Shown here piece by piece: positions 12,135 through 20,240 of a DNA stretch of 22,361 nucleotides; the stretch's first letter is position 1; each line of letters begins with the position of its first letter. The position numbers and the translations under genes are program-made. This DNA is from JAJECS01 sp034428595. Its GTDB lineage: Bacteria > Chloroflexota > UBA11872. The stretch spans positions 1 through 22,361 of the forward strand of contig DAOUHO010000147.1 in the NCBI GenBank assembly GCA_034428595.1. The letters run 5' to 3'. The notes under the pieces were generated by a model. It had not been told where the DNA came from, searched no databases, and worked only from the letters and a program-made list of their open reading frames with translations.

Positions 12135-13768
12135 AGGCGCTGCGGGCCGAGGGCGTCCGCTACGTCTTTGGCAATCCCGGCACCACCGAGAGCCCGCTGA
12201 TGGACGCGCTGGATCGCGCGCCCGACCTCAAGTACATCCTGGCCGCCCAGGAAGGCGTCGCCATGGGCATGGCGGACGGCTATGCGCGGGCGTCGGGAGA
12301 CGTCCCCTTCGTCAACCTGCACATCGATACCGGTCTCTCGAACGGGCTGAGTCTGCTCTTCAACGCCTACGCCGGCGGCACGCCGCTGGTGCTCTCGTCG
12401 GTGAACGCCAGCCTGTCCAAGATGGCCGACTACCGCACCGACCTGGCGGGACTGACCCAGCAGTTCACCAAGTGGGGCGCGGAGGTCACCCACGCGGACC
12501 AGATCCCGTCGGTGATGCGGCGCGCGTTTGCCGAGGCCCGGACGCCGCCCACGGGGCCCACGTTTGTCGGCTTCGCGCCGGAGTCGCTCGATAGCGAAGC
12601 GGATTTGTCGATCGCGCCACGAACCGACACCTTCGTGCGGGCGGGACCCGACCCCCGCGCCGTTGAGGCCGCCGCGGCGGTGCTGGCAAAGGCCCAGCGC
12701 CCCCTCATGGTCGTCGGAGACCGCGTGGCGCAGTACGACGCCGTCGATGCGGCCGTCGCCGTTGCCGAGCGGTTGGGCGCGCGCGTCTACGGCGCCGGAT
12801 ACGCCGAAATGACATTCCCCACGGGGCATGCCCAATGGATCGGCCAGCTGCCGCCCTATGCCCGGCTCTATCCGGAACAACTGCGCGCGGCCGACATGGT
12901 GCTGGCCGTGGGCTGCAAGGTCTTCCACGACTTCTTCGATCTGCCGACGGACGTGCTCGCGCCCGATGCCACCCTCATCCACATGGACTGCAACGCCAGC
13001 GAGATCAACCGCTCCCAGCCCACCGACCTGGGCATCCTGTGCGATCCGCGCGCCGGGCTGGATGCGCTGGCCGAGGCGCTCGACGCGGCCTTCGACCCCG
13101 CGCGAGTTGAGGCCGCTGTCGACCGCGCCGCGCGCATCGCGGCCGAGACGGCGGCCAAACGCGCCGCCACGCAGGTCGCGATCCAAAGCTGCCGGTCGAG
13201 CCGCCCCATGCCACCGCTCCGCATGATGCACGAGCTCGCGCGGGCGGCGCCCGAGGACACCGTGATCGTCGACGACTCGATCAGCGCGCGTCCGATTCTT
13301 CACGAGGCTTTCGAGTTCAGCCGGCCCGGCAGCATGCACTCCGAGCGCGCTGGGGGCGCTATCGGTTGGGGCATGGGCGCGGCGCTCGGGGTGAAGCTCG
13401 CCGAACCGGACCGCCCGGTGCTGGGCATCGTCGGGGACGGCAGCGCCATGCTCTCGGCCCAGGCTCTCTGGACGGCCAGCGCCTACCGGATTCCCGCGGT
13501 CTACGCCGTCTGCAACAACGGCGGCTACCGCGTGCTCAAGGTGAACCTGCACGCCTATTTCGAGCATGTGCTCGGTGAGCCGGACCGCCCGACGAGCTAT
13601 CTCGGGATGGACCTGCCGCAGGAGTTCGACCTGGCGGCGCTTGCCGGCGCCATGGGCGTTGTGTCCGAGCGGATCGAAGACCCCGAGCGAATCGGCCCGG
13701 CGTTCGAGCGCGCTCTCGACTCCGGCAAGCCGGCGCTGCTCGACATCGTCATCGATGGAGCGTTGTAG
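12101..13768 (+). CDS. Thiamine-diphosphate-dependent enzyme, benzoylformate decarboxylase/acetolactate synthase-like
   Basis: 555 residues with the three-domain plan of the family. Pyr domain: FGNPGTTESPLMDAL (23-37), catalytic Glu51 in LAAQEGVAMGMADGYAR, and FVNLHIDTG with His74 at the position of the active-site His of benzoylformate decarboxylase. The central domain covers about 185-330. PP domain: GDGSAMLSAQALWTAS followed about 25 residues on by CNNGGYRVLK, the GDG...NN motif that binds Mg-thiamine diphosphate. The wording 'ALWTA...IP...NN..Y' is closer to MdlC-type decarboxylases than to biosynthetic acetolactate synthase, and there is no small regulatory subunit nearby. The start is GTG 12101 with AGGGG 6 bases before; ATG 12110 is possible. 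The substrate is probably a 2-oxo acid, but cannot be named. It converges on the next gene with a 20-base overlap at the ends. Confidence 0.87.
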   Translation: MTLMRGRFAVVEALRAEGVRYVFGNPGTTESPLMDALDRAPDLKYILAAQEGVAMGMADGYARASGDVPFVNLHIDTGLSNGLSLLFNAYAGGTPLVLSSVNASLSKMADYRTDLAGLTQQFTKWGAEVTHADQIPSVMRRAFAEARTPPTGPTFVGFAPESLDSEADLSIAPRTDTFVRAGPDPRAVEAAAAVLAKAQRPLMVVGDRVAQYDAVDAAVAVAERLGARVYGAGYAEMTFPTGHAQWIGQLPPYARLYPEQLRAADMVLAVGCKVFHDFFDLPTDVLAPDATLIHMDCNASEINRSQPTDLGILCDPRAGLDALAEALDAAFDPARVEAAVDRAARIAAETAAKRAATQVAIQSCRSSRPMPPLRMMHELARAAPEDTVIVDDSISARPILHEAFEFSRPGSMHSERAGGAIGWGMGAALGVKLAEPDRPVLGIVGDGSAMLSAQALWTASAYRIPAVYAVCNNGGYRVLKVNLHAYFEHVLGEPDRPTSYLGMDLPQEFDLAALAGAMGVVSERIEDPERIGPAFERALDSGKPALLDIVIDGAL

Positions 13769-14849
13769 CCGCCTCCACGTCCGGCGCCAGCACCACCTTG
13801 CCGATGGTTTCCCGCGCCTCGATCATGCGGTGCGCCTCCGCCGCCTGCTCCAGCGGCAGCACGCGCGCCACGACCGGACGCAGCCTGCCCGCCGCGGCCA
13901 GATCGAGAAGTTCTTCCATGATCTCGGGAGCGTGCGCCGCCGCATTGCTCGCCCCGCCCCAGCCAATCAGCTGGATGTTCTTGGTCCAGAAGGGATAGAA
14001 GTCCACCTTCCCCACGCCGGTGAAGCTGTTGGACCCGAAGCTCACCATGCGCCCGCCCTCGGCCAGGCACTCCAGGCTGCGAGCGAACACGTCGCCGCCC
14101 ACGGACTCCCACACCACGTCGACGCCGCGACCGTCGGTGGCCGCCAGCACCGCCGGCGCGAAATCCTCTGCCCGGTAGTCGATCACCACGTCGGCGCCCA
14201 ACTCGCGCACCAGCGCCACCTTGGCCGCGCCGCCCGCCGTGGCGATCACCCGCGCGCCAAACGACTTGGCCAGCTGCACCGCCAACACGCCCGTTCCTCC
14301 CGCCGCGGCGTGGATGAGCACCGTCTCGCCGGCCGATAGCCCGGCGGCAATCCGCAGCGTGTGATAGGCCACCGGCGCGTAGTTGAAGGCGGCGGCCTCC
14401 GCCGGCGTGAACCCGTCGGGAACTGCCGTAGGACCAACCGAACCTTCGGGATTGGCGCGCAAGGCAGCGGCGTCCACCAGGCCATACTCGACGTACGAGC
14501 CGGGGCGCAGACCGCCCACCAGGTGCCGCGAGCCGAGCGCTACGTCCTGCGCCTCGGTTCCGATCGCCACCACCTCGCCACACACCGTGCCGCCGCGTAC
14601 GAATGGCGGTTCGGCCAGGCCATAGCCAGGTTCCCGCGCAGAGCCGATGCGCCCGCTGCCGCCCTTACGAATGTGCAGTTGGACATAGTCAACCGACACC
14701 GCCAGCACCCGCAGCAGCACCTCGGACGGTCCCGGCTGCGGCACGGGAAGCCGGGCCGGGACCAGCACCTCCGGCGCACCAAACGTGTGGTGCACCACCG
14801 CGCGCATGTGGCTGGGCAACGACCCAGTCATTTCACCCGGCTCGGCCAT
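13749..14849 (-). CDS. Medium-chain reductase, NADPH:quinone oxidoreductase-like
   Basis: A zinc-independent medium-chain dehydrogenase/reductase. The N-terminal GroES-like domain is MRAVVHHTFGAPEVL (15-29) ... GPSEVLLRVLAVSVDYVQLHIRKG in short pieces, with no zinc-ligand Cys/His set. The Rossmann domain has VLIHAAAGGTGVLAVQLAK (177-195), the AAxGGxG NADPH motif of quinone oxidoreductases, then GADVVIDYRAEDF and VWESVGGDVF. Such enzymes reduce quinones or alpha,beta-unsaturated carbonyls. The start is unsure: ATG 14849, 14831 and 14807 are all in frame and none has a strong ribosome site; homology proper starts at the 14807 Met, which would leave 352 residues. Its stop lies 20 bases inside the 3' end of the convergent thiamine-diphosphate gene. 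It is divergent from the response regulator. Confidence 0.85.
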   Translation of the reverse strand: MAEPGEMTGSLPSHMRAVVHHTFGAPEVLVPARLPVPQPGPSEVLLRVLAVSVDYVQLHIRKGGSGRIGSAREPGYGLAEPPFVRGGTVCGEVVAIGTEAQDVALGSRHLVGGLRPGSYVEYGLVDAAALRANPEGSVGPTAVPDGFTPAEAAAFNYAPVAYHTLRIAAGLSAGETVLIHAAAGGTGVLAVQLAKSFGARVIATAGGAAKVALVRELGADVVIDYRAEDFAPAVLAATDGRGVDVVWESVGGDVFARSLECLAEGGRMVSFGSNSFTGVGKVDFYPFWTKNIQLIGWGGASNAAAHAPEIMEELLDLAAAGRLRPVVARVLPLEQAAEAHRMIEARETIGKVVLAPDVEAATTLHR

Positions 14850-14967
14850 GCGCGGGCAACGGGCTGAGGGGCCGGAGGTGTGAACGCCGCCTCGTTGGCC
14901 CTACCATTGGCTGAATCGGTCTCCAGGGTGAAGCGCCATCGACACTGCGGATGCCAACCCGCCGCGC

Positions 14968-15657
14968 GTGCTCGTTGTTGACGATGAAGCCAGTCTGCGC
15001 GCGGCTCTGACCTACAACCTACGCCGGGAGCACTACGCTGTCGAGACGGCCAGCGACGGGGAGGAGGCGCTCGACCTCGCCCTCACCTCAGACCCCGATT
15101 TGATCATCCTGGACCTGATGCTCCCGGGCATGGATGGGCTGGATGTATGCCGGCAGATTCGTCGCCGGAGCTCGGTGCCCATCCTCATGCTCACCGCCAG
15201 AGACGACGAGATCGATCGCGTCGTCGGCCTCGAGATCGGCGCGGACGACTATCTGACCAAGCCTTTTTCGATGCGCGAGCTCATCGCCCGGACCCGCGCC
15301 ATGCTCCGGCGTCGCCAGTTGCTGCGAGCCGAAATGGCGGCGTCCCAGCAGGACTCCCACCTGCTCGAGGGCGCCGGCGTCCGCCTTTCAATCCCCGACC
15401 GCAGCGTCGAGGTCGACGGGCGGGCAGTGCAACTCAAACCGAAGGAGTTCGAGCTGCTGGCCTTCCTGATGCGGCACGCCGGCCAGGTGTTTTCCGCCGA
15501 GCGGCTCATCGAGCGCGTGTGGGGCTACACGCCGACCAGCGACACGCGCACCGTCGCCGTCCACGTTCGCAGCCTGCGCACGCGCGTTGAAGAGGATCCC
15601 TCGAAGCCGCGCCGGATTCAGACGCTTCGCGGCGTCGGCTACAGGTTCGTTCCCTAG
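14968..15657 (+). CDS. phoB: OmpR/PhoB-family response regulator
   Basis: A 229-residue two-domain regulator. Receiver: acidic pair D5-D6, phospho-acceptor Asp49 in IILDLMLPGMDG, Thr in LMLTARDD, and the switch Lys in DYLTKPFSMREL. Winged-helix DNA-binding domain: LKPKEFELLAFLMRHAGQ, then SAERLIERVWGY, DTRTVAVHVRSLR and the C-terminal TLRGVGYRFVP. Location directly before a PAS-type sensor kinase and pst-phoU makes it the phosphate regulator PhoB/PhoP. The start is awkward: GTG 14968 gives a receiver that begins at MLVVDDE, two or three residues shorter than usual. Open frame continues upstream to 14932, but without ATG, GTG or TTG; an ATC at 14938 has GGGTGAAG just before it. It is followed 11 bases later by the kinase gene. 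Confidence 0.9.
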   Translation: MLVVDDEASLRAALTYNLRREHYAVETASDGEEALDLALTSDPDLIILDLMLPGMDGLDVCRQIRRRSSVPILMLTARDDEIDRVVGLEIGADDYLTKPFSMRELIARTRAMLRRRQLLRAEMAASQQDSHLLEGAGVRLSIPDRSVEVDGRAVQLKPKEFELLAFLMRHAGQVFSAERLIERVWGYTPTSDTRTVAVHVRSLRTRVEEDPSKPRRIQTLRGVGYRFVP

Positions 15658-15668
15658 GAGAAACCGAC

Positions 15669-17042
15669 ATGGGACTCCGCGCTCGGCTCGTGCTCGCCGG
15701 CGCGATTGGTGTGCTCGGCGGCGTGCTGACTATCTGGATTGCCCTGGCCGTGGGCGGCGAGGGTCCGCCCGATCTCGCGGCATGGGCTGCGGCGGGACTC
15801 GGCATAGGTCTCGGCGTTGGCGCGGTGCTGACGCTATGTGTCGTGCGCGTGCCCATGCGCACGATTGCGGCGGTGCGCGATGGACTCGCGCGCGCGACCG
15901 GCGGGAAAGACGCGACGGTCGTTCCGGCGGGGGGGGCAGGCACCGCCGAGTTGGCCCGGATGTTCAATGACGCCGCGCACCTCCTCGACATTCGCCGTCG
16001 CGCCATTCGGCAGAGCCACGCGCAGCTCAGGGCCGTGCTCAGCGCCATGGCCGACGGCGTCGTCATCGTGGACGAGGAGGAGGCCGTGGCGCTCATGAAT
16101 CCCTCGGCCGGATCGCTGCTGGGTGTCGATGCCGAGAATGCGCCGGGGCGGTCGCTCCCCGACGCCCTGCGTGACCACGAGCTTGTCGACGTCTGCCAGC
16201 GCGCCCGCACCGCGGACGACACCGTGAGCGAGTCGCTGGTCGCGGTTGGGCCGCTGGGGAGCTCTATTCAGGTGGTTGCCACTCCCATCCGGCTGGGCGA
16301 CATGCGCCACATCGTCCTCGTGCTGCACGACCTCACCGAAGTCCGCGCCACGGCGGCGGCCCGGCGCGACTTCGTGGCCAACGTGTCGCACGAGCTGCGC
16401 ACGCCGGTCACGTCGTTGCGAGCCCTCGTCGAGTCGCTGCAAGCGGGAGCCGCGGACGATCCCGAGCTGCGCACCGACTTTCTCGGCCGCATCGAAGGCG
16501 AGATCGACCGGCTCACGGCCATGACCGCCGAGCTTCTCGATCTGGCAGCCGCCGAAGCCGGCCGCATGTCCCAGCAGTTCGAGCGCGTCAACCTGGGAGA
16601 CCTCGTGCGGCAATCCGCCGAGCGGCTGCGCCCCCAGGCCGAGCGCGGCGGCGTCGTGCTCGATGTCGACTCGCCCGGAACCGTCCTCACCGTCAGCGCC
16701 GACCCGGCGCAGGCCGACCGCATGGTGGTCAATCTCTTGCACAACGCCATCAAGTTCACGCCGCCCGGCGGACAAGTGCGCGTGAGCGTTCAGGCCGAGA
16801 ACGGCGACGCGGTCGTTCGCGTGCACGACACCGGCGTCGGCATCGAGCCGGAGGAGCTCCCGCGTGTCTTCGAGCGCTTCTACAAGATCGACCCTTCGCG
16901 CGCCGGCGAGGGCTCCGGGCTCGGTTTGGCCATTGCCAAGCACACCGCCCTGTTGCACGGCGGACGCATCTGGGCTGAATCCGACGGGCCGGACCGAGGC
17001 TCGGTGTTCGCCGTGGCGCTCCCGGTTGCGGCCGAGAATTAA
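15669..17042 (+). CDS. phoR: PhoR-like sensor histidine kinase
   Basis: 457 residues. Two transmembrane helices (about 8-29 and 38-59) are separated by a short loop of about eight residues, so there is almost no extracytoplasmic sensor, as in PhoR proteins that sense through Pst/PhoU. A HAMP-like linker (60-112) is followed by a PAS domain (about 117-225, LSAMADGVVIVDEEEAVALMN) and a HisKA domain with the phosphorylated H241 in FVANVSHELRTPVTSL. The HATPase domain has N-box NLLHNAIKFTPPGG (N359), G1 DTGVGIEPEELPRVFERFY (387-405) and G2 GSGLGLAIAKHTA. The ATG has AGGAGA 8 bases upstream, partly overlapping the stop of the regulator gene, so the pair is co-transcribed. It should phosphorylate the regulator when phosphate is scarce. 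Confidence 0.92.
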   Translation: MGLRARLVLAGAIGVLGGVLTIWIALAVGGEGPPDLAAWAAAGLGIGLGVGAVLTLCVVRVPMRTIAAVRDGLARATGGKDATVVPAGGAGTAELARMFNDAAHLLDIRRRAIRQSHAQLRAVLSAMADGVVIVDEEEAVALMNPSAGSLLGVDAENAPGRSLPDALRDHELVDVCQRARTADDTVSESLVAVGPLGSSIQVVATPIRLGDMRHIVLVLHDLTEVRATAAARRDFVANVSHELRTPVTSLRALVESLQAGAADDPELRTDFLGRIEGEIDRLTAMTAELLDLAAAEAGRMSQQFERVNLGDLVRQSAERLRPQAERGGVVLDVDSPGTVLTVSADPAQADRMVVNLLHNAIKFTPPGGQVRVSVQAENGDAVVRVHDTGVGIEPEELPRVFERFYKIDPSRAGEGSGLGLAIAKHTALLHGGRIWAESDGPDRGSVFAVALPVAAEN

Positions 17043-17049
17043 GCGAAGT

Positions 17050-17082
17050 CTTAGCGCGCGCTTAATCCCCGTTTAGAGTTCG
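17050..17082 (+). promoter_or_regulatory. Candidate Pho box upstream of pstS
   Basis: Three direct repeats start exactly 11 bases apart: CTTAG (17050), CTTAA (17061) and TTTAG (17072), each followed by six variable bases. PhoB-type regulators bind tandem 11-bp repeats (about one helical turn), so spacing and position before pstS fit. A further CTTTAG at 17092, about 10 bases beyond the last repeat, lies where a -10 element is expected. The sequence differs from the E. coli TGTCA motif, as is usual in distant phyla. A palindrome, AGCGCGCGCT (17053-17062), overlaps the first repeats and could instead belong to a kinase-gene terminator. Confidence 0.5.
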
Positions 17083-17165
17083 CGGGCGTGGCTTTAGATC
17101 AGGCGCGTACCTTGCTCGCTGCGGCAGAAATCCAGCCGCGCTAGTCCCAGGAGCGGGAGGCACGA

Positions 17166-18257
17166 GTGGCCAAGCTGACGAGACGGCACGTAATTCGAGC
17201 AATGGGAGCCGGAGCGCTCGGTGCGGGCGCTGCGGGAGTTCTCGCCGCCTGCGGCGAGCCCGAAGTCGTGGTCAAAGAGGTCGAGAAAGTCGTCACCAAG
17301 GAAGTCATCGTCGAGAAGATCGTCACGGTTCCGGCGCCGGCGGGCCCGATGACCGGGACGATTCTGGCGGATGGCTCGAGCACGGTGGGTCCGGTCACGC
17401 AGGCGGTGGCGGAAGAGTTTCGCGGCCAGTTCCCCGAAATCCGGGTGCCGGTCGGAATCTCCGGCAGCGGCGCGGGATTCAAGAAGTTCTGCATCGGCGA
17501 GACGGACATCTCGAACGCCTCGCGGCCGATCAAGGCATCGGAAATCGAAACCTGTCAGTCCAACGGCATCGACTTCGTGGAAGTGCCGGTGGCGTTCGAC
17601 GGCCTGGCGGTGCTGGCGAACCCGGCCAACGACTTCGCCGACTGCCTGACGGTGGCGGAGCTGCAGAAGATCTGGGAGCCGGCGTCCGAGGACACGATCA
17701 CCAGTTGGACGCAGGTGCGCGACGGCTTTCCGGACGAGCCGCTGATCCTCTATGGACCGGGCGTTGACTCCGGAACCTACGACTACTTCACCGACGCCAT
17801 CGTGGGTGAGGAAGGCGCGAGCCGGGGCGACTTCACGCCGAGTGAAGACGACAACGTGCTGGTGCAAGGCATTGCGGGCGACCGCAGCGCGACGGGATTC
17901 TTCGGCCTGGCGTACTACGCGGCGAACAAGGACAAGCTGAAGCTGGTGTCGGTGGACGGTGGCGACGGCTGTGTGGCGCCGTCGGCGGAGACGGTGAACA
18001 CGGGCACGTATCAGCCGCTGTCGCGGCCACTGTTCATCTACATCTCGGTGCCGGCGGCGGAGCGTCCGGAAGTGCAGACGTTCGTCGAGTTCTACTTGAA
18101 GAACGCAGGCACGCTGGCCGGAGACGTGGGCTACGTGTCGCTGCCGCAAAACATCTACGACCTGGCGCTGCAGCGGTTCAACAACCGCGTCACGGGTTCG
18201 ATCTTCGAGGGCGAAGGCGCCAAGGTCGGCGTGTCACTCGAAGACCTCCTCAGCTAA
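17166..18257 (+). CDS. pstS: Phosphate ABC transporter substrate-binding lipoprotein PstS
   Basis: 363 residues from GTG 17166, with GGGAGG five bases upstream. The N-terminus combines a Tat-like motif (TRRHVIR) and a lipobox (VLAAC, Cys29). The mature protein begins with a charged Val/Lys/Glu stalk (EVVVKEVEKVVTKEVIVEK), typical of Chloroflexota lipoproteins. The binding domain has the PstS phosphate-contact segments: ILADGSSTVGP, GISGSGAGFKKF, ISNASRPIK, VAFDGLAVLAN and PGVDSGTYDYF. It captures phosphate at the outer face of the membrane for PstCA. It is first after the candidate Pho box and is followed by a strong hairpin before the permease genes, so it may be made in excess over them. 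Length is ordinary for the family. Confidence 0.95.
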   Translation: MAKLTRRHVIRAMGAGALGAGAAGVLAACGEPEVVVKEVEKVVTKEVIVEKIVTVPAPAGPMTGTILADGSSTVGPVTQAVAEEFRGQFPEIRVPVGISGSGAGFKKFCIGETDISNASRPIKASEIETCQSNGIDFVEVPVAFDGLAVLANPANDFADCLTVAELQKIWEPASEDTITSWTQVRDGFPDEPLILYGPGVDSGTYDYFTDAIVGEEGASRGDFTPSEDDNVLVQGIAGDRSATGFFGLAYYAANKDKLKLVSVDGGDGCVAPSAETVNTGTYQPLSRPLFIYISVPAAERPEVQTFVEFYLKNAGTLAGDVGYVSLPQNIYDLALQRFNNRVTGSIFEGEGAKVGVSLEDLLS

Positions 18258-18276
18258 CCCCAATCCCCCGAGCGCT

Positions 18277-19362
18277 GTGGAAGCCCCCCACTCTGCTCCC
18301 AGCGCGCCGGCTCCCGTACCCGCGGATGTACGGGAGCCGGCCAGCCGGGGCTTTGGCGCGGCAGTGACCAAGGACCTGTCCCGTATGCTTGGCGCGCGCC
18401 TCTCCGGCCGGACCCCTGACCCTCAGGACGGGAACAGCTCATCGGGCGCCCCTAAGGTTCAATCGCAATTCGCGCCGCGCCGGCGCCGTGCGCTCATCGA
18501 GCGCGGCATCCACGGCGTGCTCTTCATGTGCGCCGCGGTCTCGATCCTTACAACGGCCGGCATCATCTTCACGCTGCTCGGCGAGACGCTGGCGTTCTTC
18601 CGCGAGGTCCCGATCATCGATTTCCTCACGGGAACGCGGTGGACGCCGCTCTTCGTCTCGCAGTCGTTCGGCGTCCTGCCGCTGGTTAACGGCACGCTCG
18701 TGGTCGCGCTCGTCGCAATCGTGGTGGCCGTCCCGATCGGGCTCATGAGCGCCATCTTCCTCAGCGAATACGCGCCCTCGCGCGTGCGCGCGGCCGTGAA
18801 GCCGATTCTGGAGGTCTTGGCCGGAATTCCGACCGTTGTCTACGGATACTTCGCGCTGCTCTTTGTCACACCCATCTTGCGGGACATATTTCCGCAGACG
18901 CAGGTCTTCAACGTGCTCAGCGCGGGCATTGTCATGGGCTTCATGATTCTGCCGATGATGGCGTCGATCAGCGAGGACGCCCTGCGTGTCGTGCCGCGAA
19001 CCTTGCGCGAAGGCGCGTTTGCGCTCGGCGCCACGAAGTTCCAAGTGACGGTTCGCGTGGTGGTGCCGGCGGCGCTGTCCGGAATCCTCGCCGCCATCAT
19101 CCTGTCCGTGTCGCGGGCCATTGGCGAGACGATGATCGTGTCGATCGCCGCCGGGCTGCAGCCCAAGGTCGGCTTCGACTTGCTGTCCTCCATGGAGACG
19201 ATGACGGCCTATATCGTGCAGGTCAGCCTGGGCGACACGCCGCAGGACACCATCGAATACCGCACGCTCTTTGCCGTGGGCACGCTCTTGTTCCTCATGA
19301 CGTTCGTGATGAACATCCTCAGCGACTGGATCGTGCGGCGCTACCGCGAGGTGTATGAATGA
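18277..19362 (+). CDS. pstC: Phosphate ABC transporter permease PstC
   Basis: Up to 361 residues, with about six transmembrane helices beginning at about residue 78 (GVLFMCAAVSILTTAGIIF). Family landmarks: SQSFGVLPLVNGTL, the EYAPSRVRAAVKPILEVLAGI and PTVVYGYFALLFVTPIL segments, the cytoplasmic coupling loop LREGAFALGATKFQV that contacts PstB, and SRAIGETMIVSIAAG. With PstA it forms the membrane channel. The N-terminal 70 residues are low-complexity (Ala, Pro, Arg) and poorly conserved. GTG 18277 has no real ribosome site, and the 18306-18341 hairpin would fall inside the coding part. Starts at GTG 18364 or ATG 18385 (AAGGA 10 bases before) would put the hairpin between genes and are at least as likely. 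It overlaps pstA by four bases (ATGA). Confidence 0.92.
   Translation: MEAPHSAPSAPAPVPADVREPASRGFGAAVTKDLSRMLGARLSGRTPDPQDGNSSSGAPKVQSQFAPRRRRALIERGIHGVLFMCAAVSILTTAGIIFTLLGETLAFFREVPIIDFLTGTRWTPLFVSQSFGVLPLVNGTLVVALVAIVVAVPIGLMSAIFLSEYAPSRVRAAVKPILEVLAGIPTVVYGYFALLFVTPILRDIFPQTQVFNVLSAGIVMGFMILPMMASISEDALRVVPRTLREGAFALGATKFQVTVRVVVPAALSGILAAIILSVSRAIGETMIVSIAAGLQPKVGFDLLSSMETMTAYIVQVSLGDTPQDTIEYRTLFAVGTLLFLMTFVMNILSDWIVRRYREVYE
18306..18341 (+). terminator. Perfect 14-bp hairpin between pstS and pstC
   Basis: Bases 18306-18319 (GCCGGCTCCCGTAC) pair exactly with 18328-18341 (GTACGGGAGCCGGC) around an 8-base loop. There is no T-tract after it, so it is more likely an mRNA-stabilising or partial-attenuation structure than a full terminator. 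It lies 48 bases after the pstS stop. Confidence 0.65.
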
Positions 19363-20240
19363 CGCAGGACGCGGCGACACGCTGGCGCCCGCGCATCCGG
19401 CAGCGCAACGCGATTGGGCGCGGCTTTGCCCTGCTGACCATCGTGTCAACGCTGCTCGGCATCGCGGTGCTCGTAGCCCTGCTAGTCGACGTGTTCAGCG
19501 ACGGCGGCGCCCAAGTCGACGGCCACTTCCTGACGAGCTACCCGTCGCGCTTTCCCGAGGTCGCCGGGCTGCGCTCCGCTCTCCTGGGCACGCTGTGGCT
19601 CATGGTCCTCACGGCTGTCATCGCCTTCCCACTTGGCGTCGGCGCAGCCATTTACCTCGAGGAATACGCGCCCAACAACTGGCTGACGCGGTTCATTCAG
19701 CTCAACATCGCCAACCTGGCCGGGGTGCCGTCGGTCGTCTATGGCCTGCTCGGCTTGGGGCTGTTTGTGCGGTGGTTCGCGCTTGGCCGCAGTCTCATCG
19801 CGGGAGCCATGACCATGGCGCTCTTGATCCTCCCGCTCATCATCGTCGCCTCGCGCGAGGCGATCCGAGCGGTCCCGGCCAGTCAGCGCGAAGCGTCGTA
19901 CGCCCTGGGCGCCACGAGGTGGCAGACGGTATTTCGAACCGTGTTGCCGGCGGCGGGCGGTGGCATCCTCACCGGGACGATCCTGGCGCTGGCGCGCGCC
20001 ATCGGCGAGACGGCGCCACTGATCACCATCGGCGCGCTGACCTTCATCGCCTTCGACCCCACCGGCCCGATGGACCTGTTCACGGTCCTCCCGATCCAGA
20101 TATTCAACTGGGTCTCGCTGCCCCAACGGGAGTTCCACGACCTGGCAGCCGGGGGCATCGTGATCCTGCTCATCGTCTTGTTGGTCGCCAACTCGATCGC
20201 ACTCTTCGTCCGATTCCGACTGCAGCGGAGGTTTGACTGA
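19359..20240 (+). CDS. pstA: Phosphate ABC transporter permease PstA
   Basis: 293 residues with six predicted membrane helices. Landmarks match PstA: LTSYPSRFPEVAGLRSALLG in the first outer loop, GVGAAIYLEEYAPNN, NLAGVPSVVYGLLGL, the coupling helix QREASYALGATRWQTVF and ARAIGETAPLITIGAL. It pairs with PstC to form the phosphate channel. The ATG sits in the pstC stop (ATGA, 19359-19362) and the stop shares a base with the pstB start (TGATG), so the permease-ATPase trio is tightly coupled. Nothing is missing or odd. Confidence 0.95.
   Translation: MTQDAATRWRPRIRQRNAIGRGFALLTIVSTLLGIAVLVALLVDVFSDGGAQVDGHFLTSYPSRFPEVAGLRSALLGTLWLMVLTAVIAFPLGVGAAIYLEEYAPNNWLTRFIQLNIANLAGVPSVVYGLLGLGLFVRWFALGRSLIAGAMTMALLILPLIIVASREAIRAVPASQREASYALGATRWQTVFRTVLPAAGGGILTGTILALARAIGETAPLITIGALTFIAFDPTGPMDLFTVLPIQIFNWVSLPQREFHDLAAGGIVILLIVLLVANSIALFVRFRLQRRFD

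Noticed and set aside
12056..13567. A 503-codon minus-strand frame opposite the thiamine-diphosphate enzyme
   Set aside because: The plus strand has every family motif in place; the antisense frame is His/Arg/Gly-rich filler.
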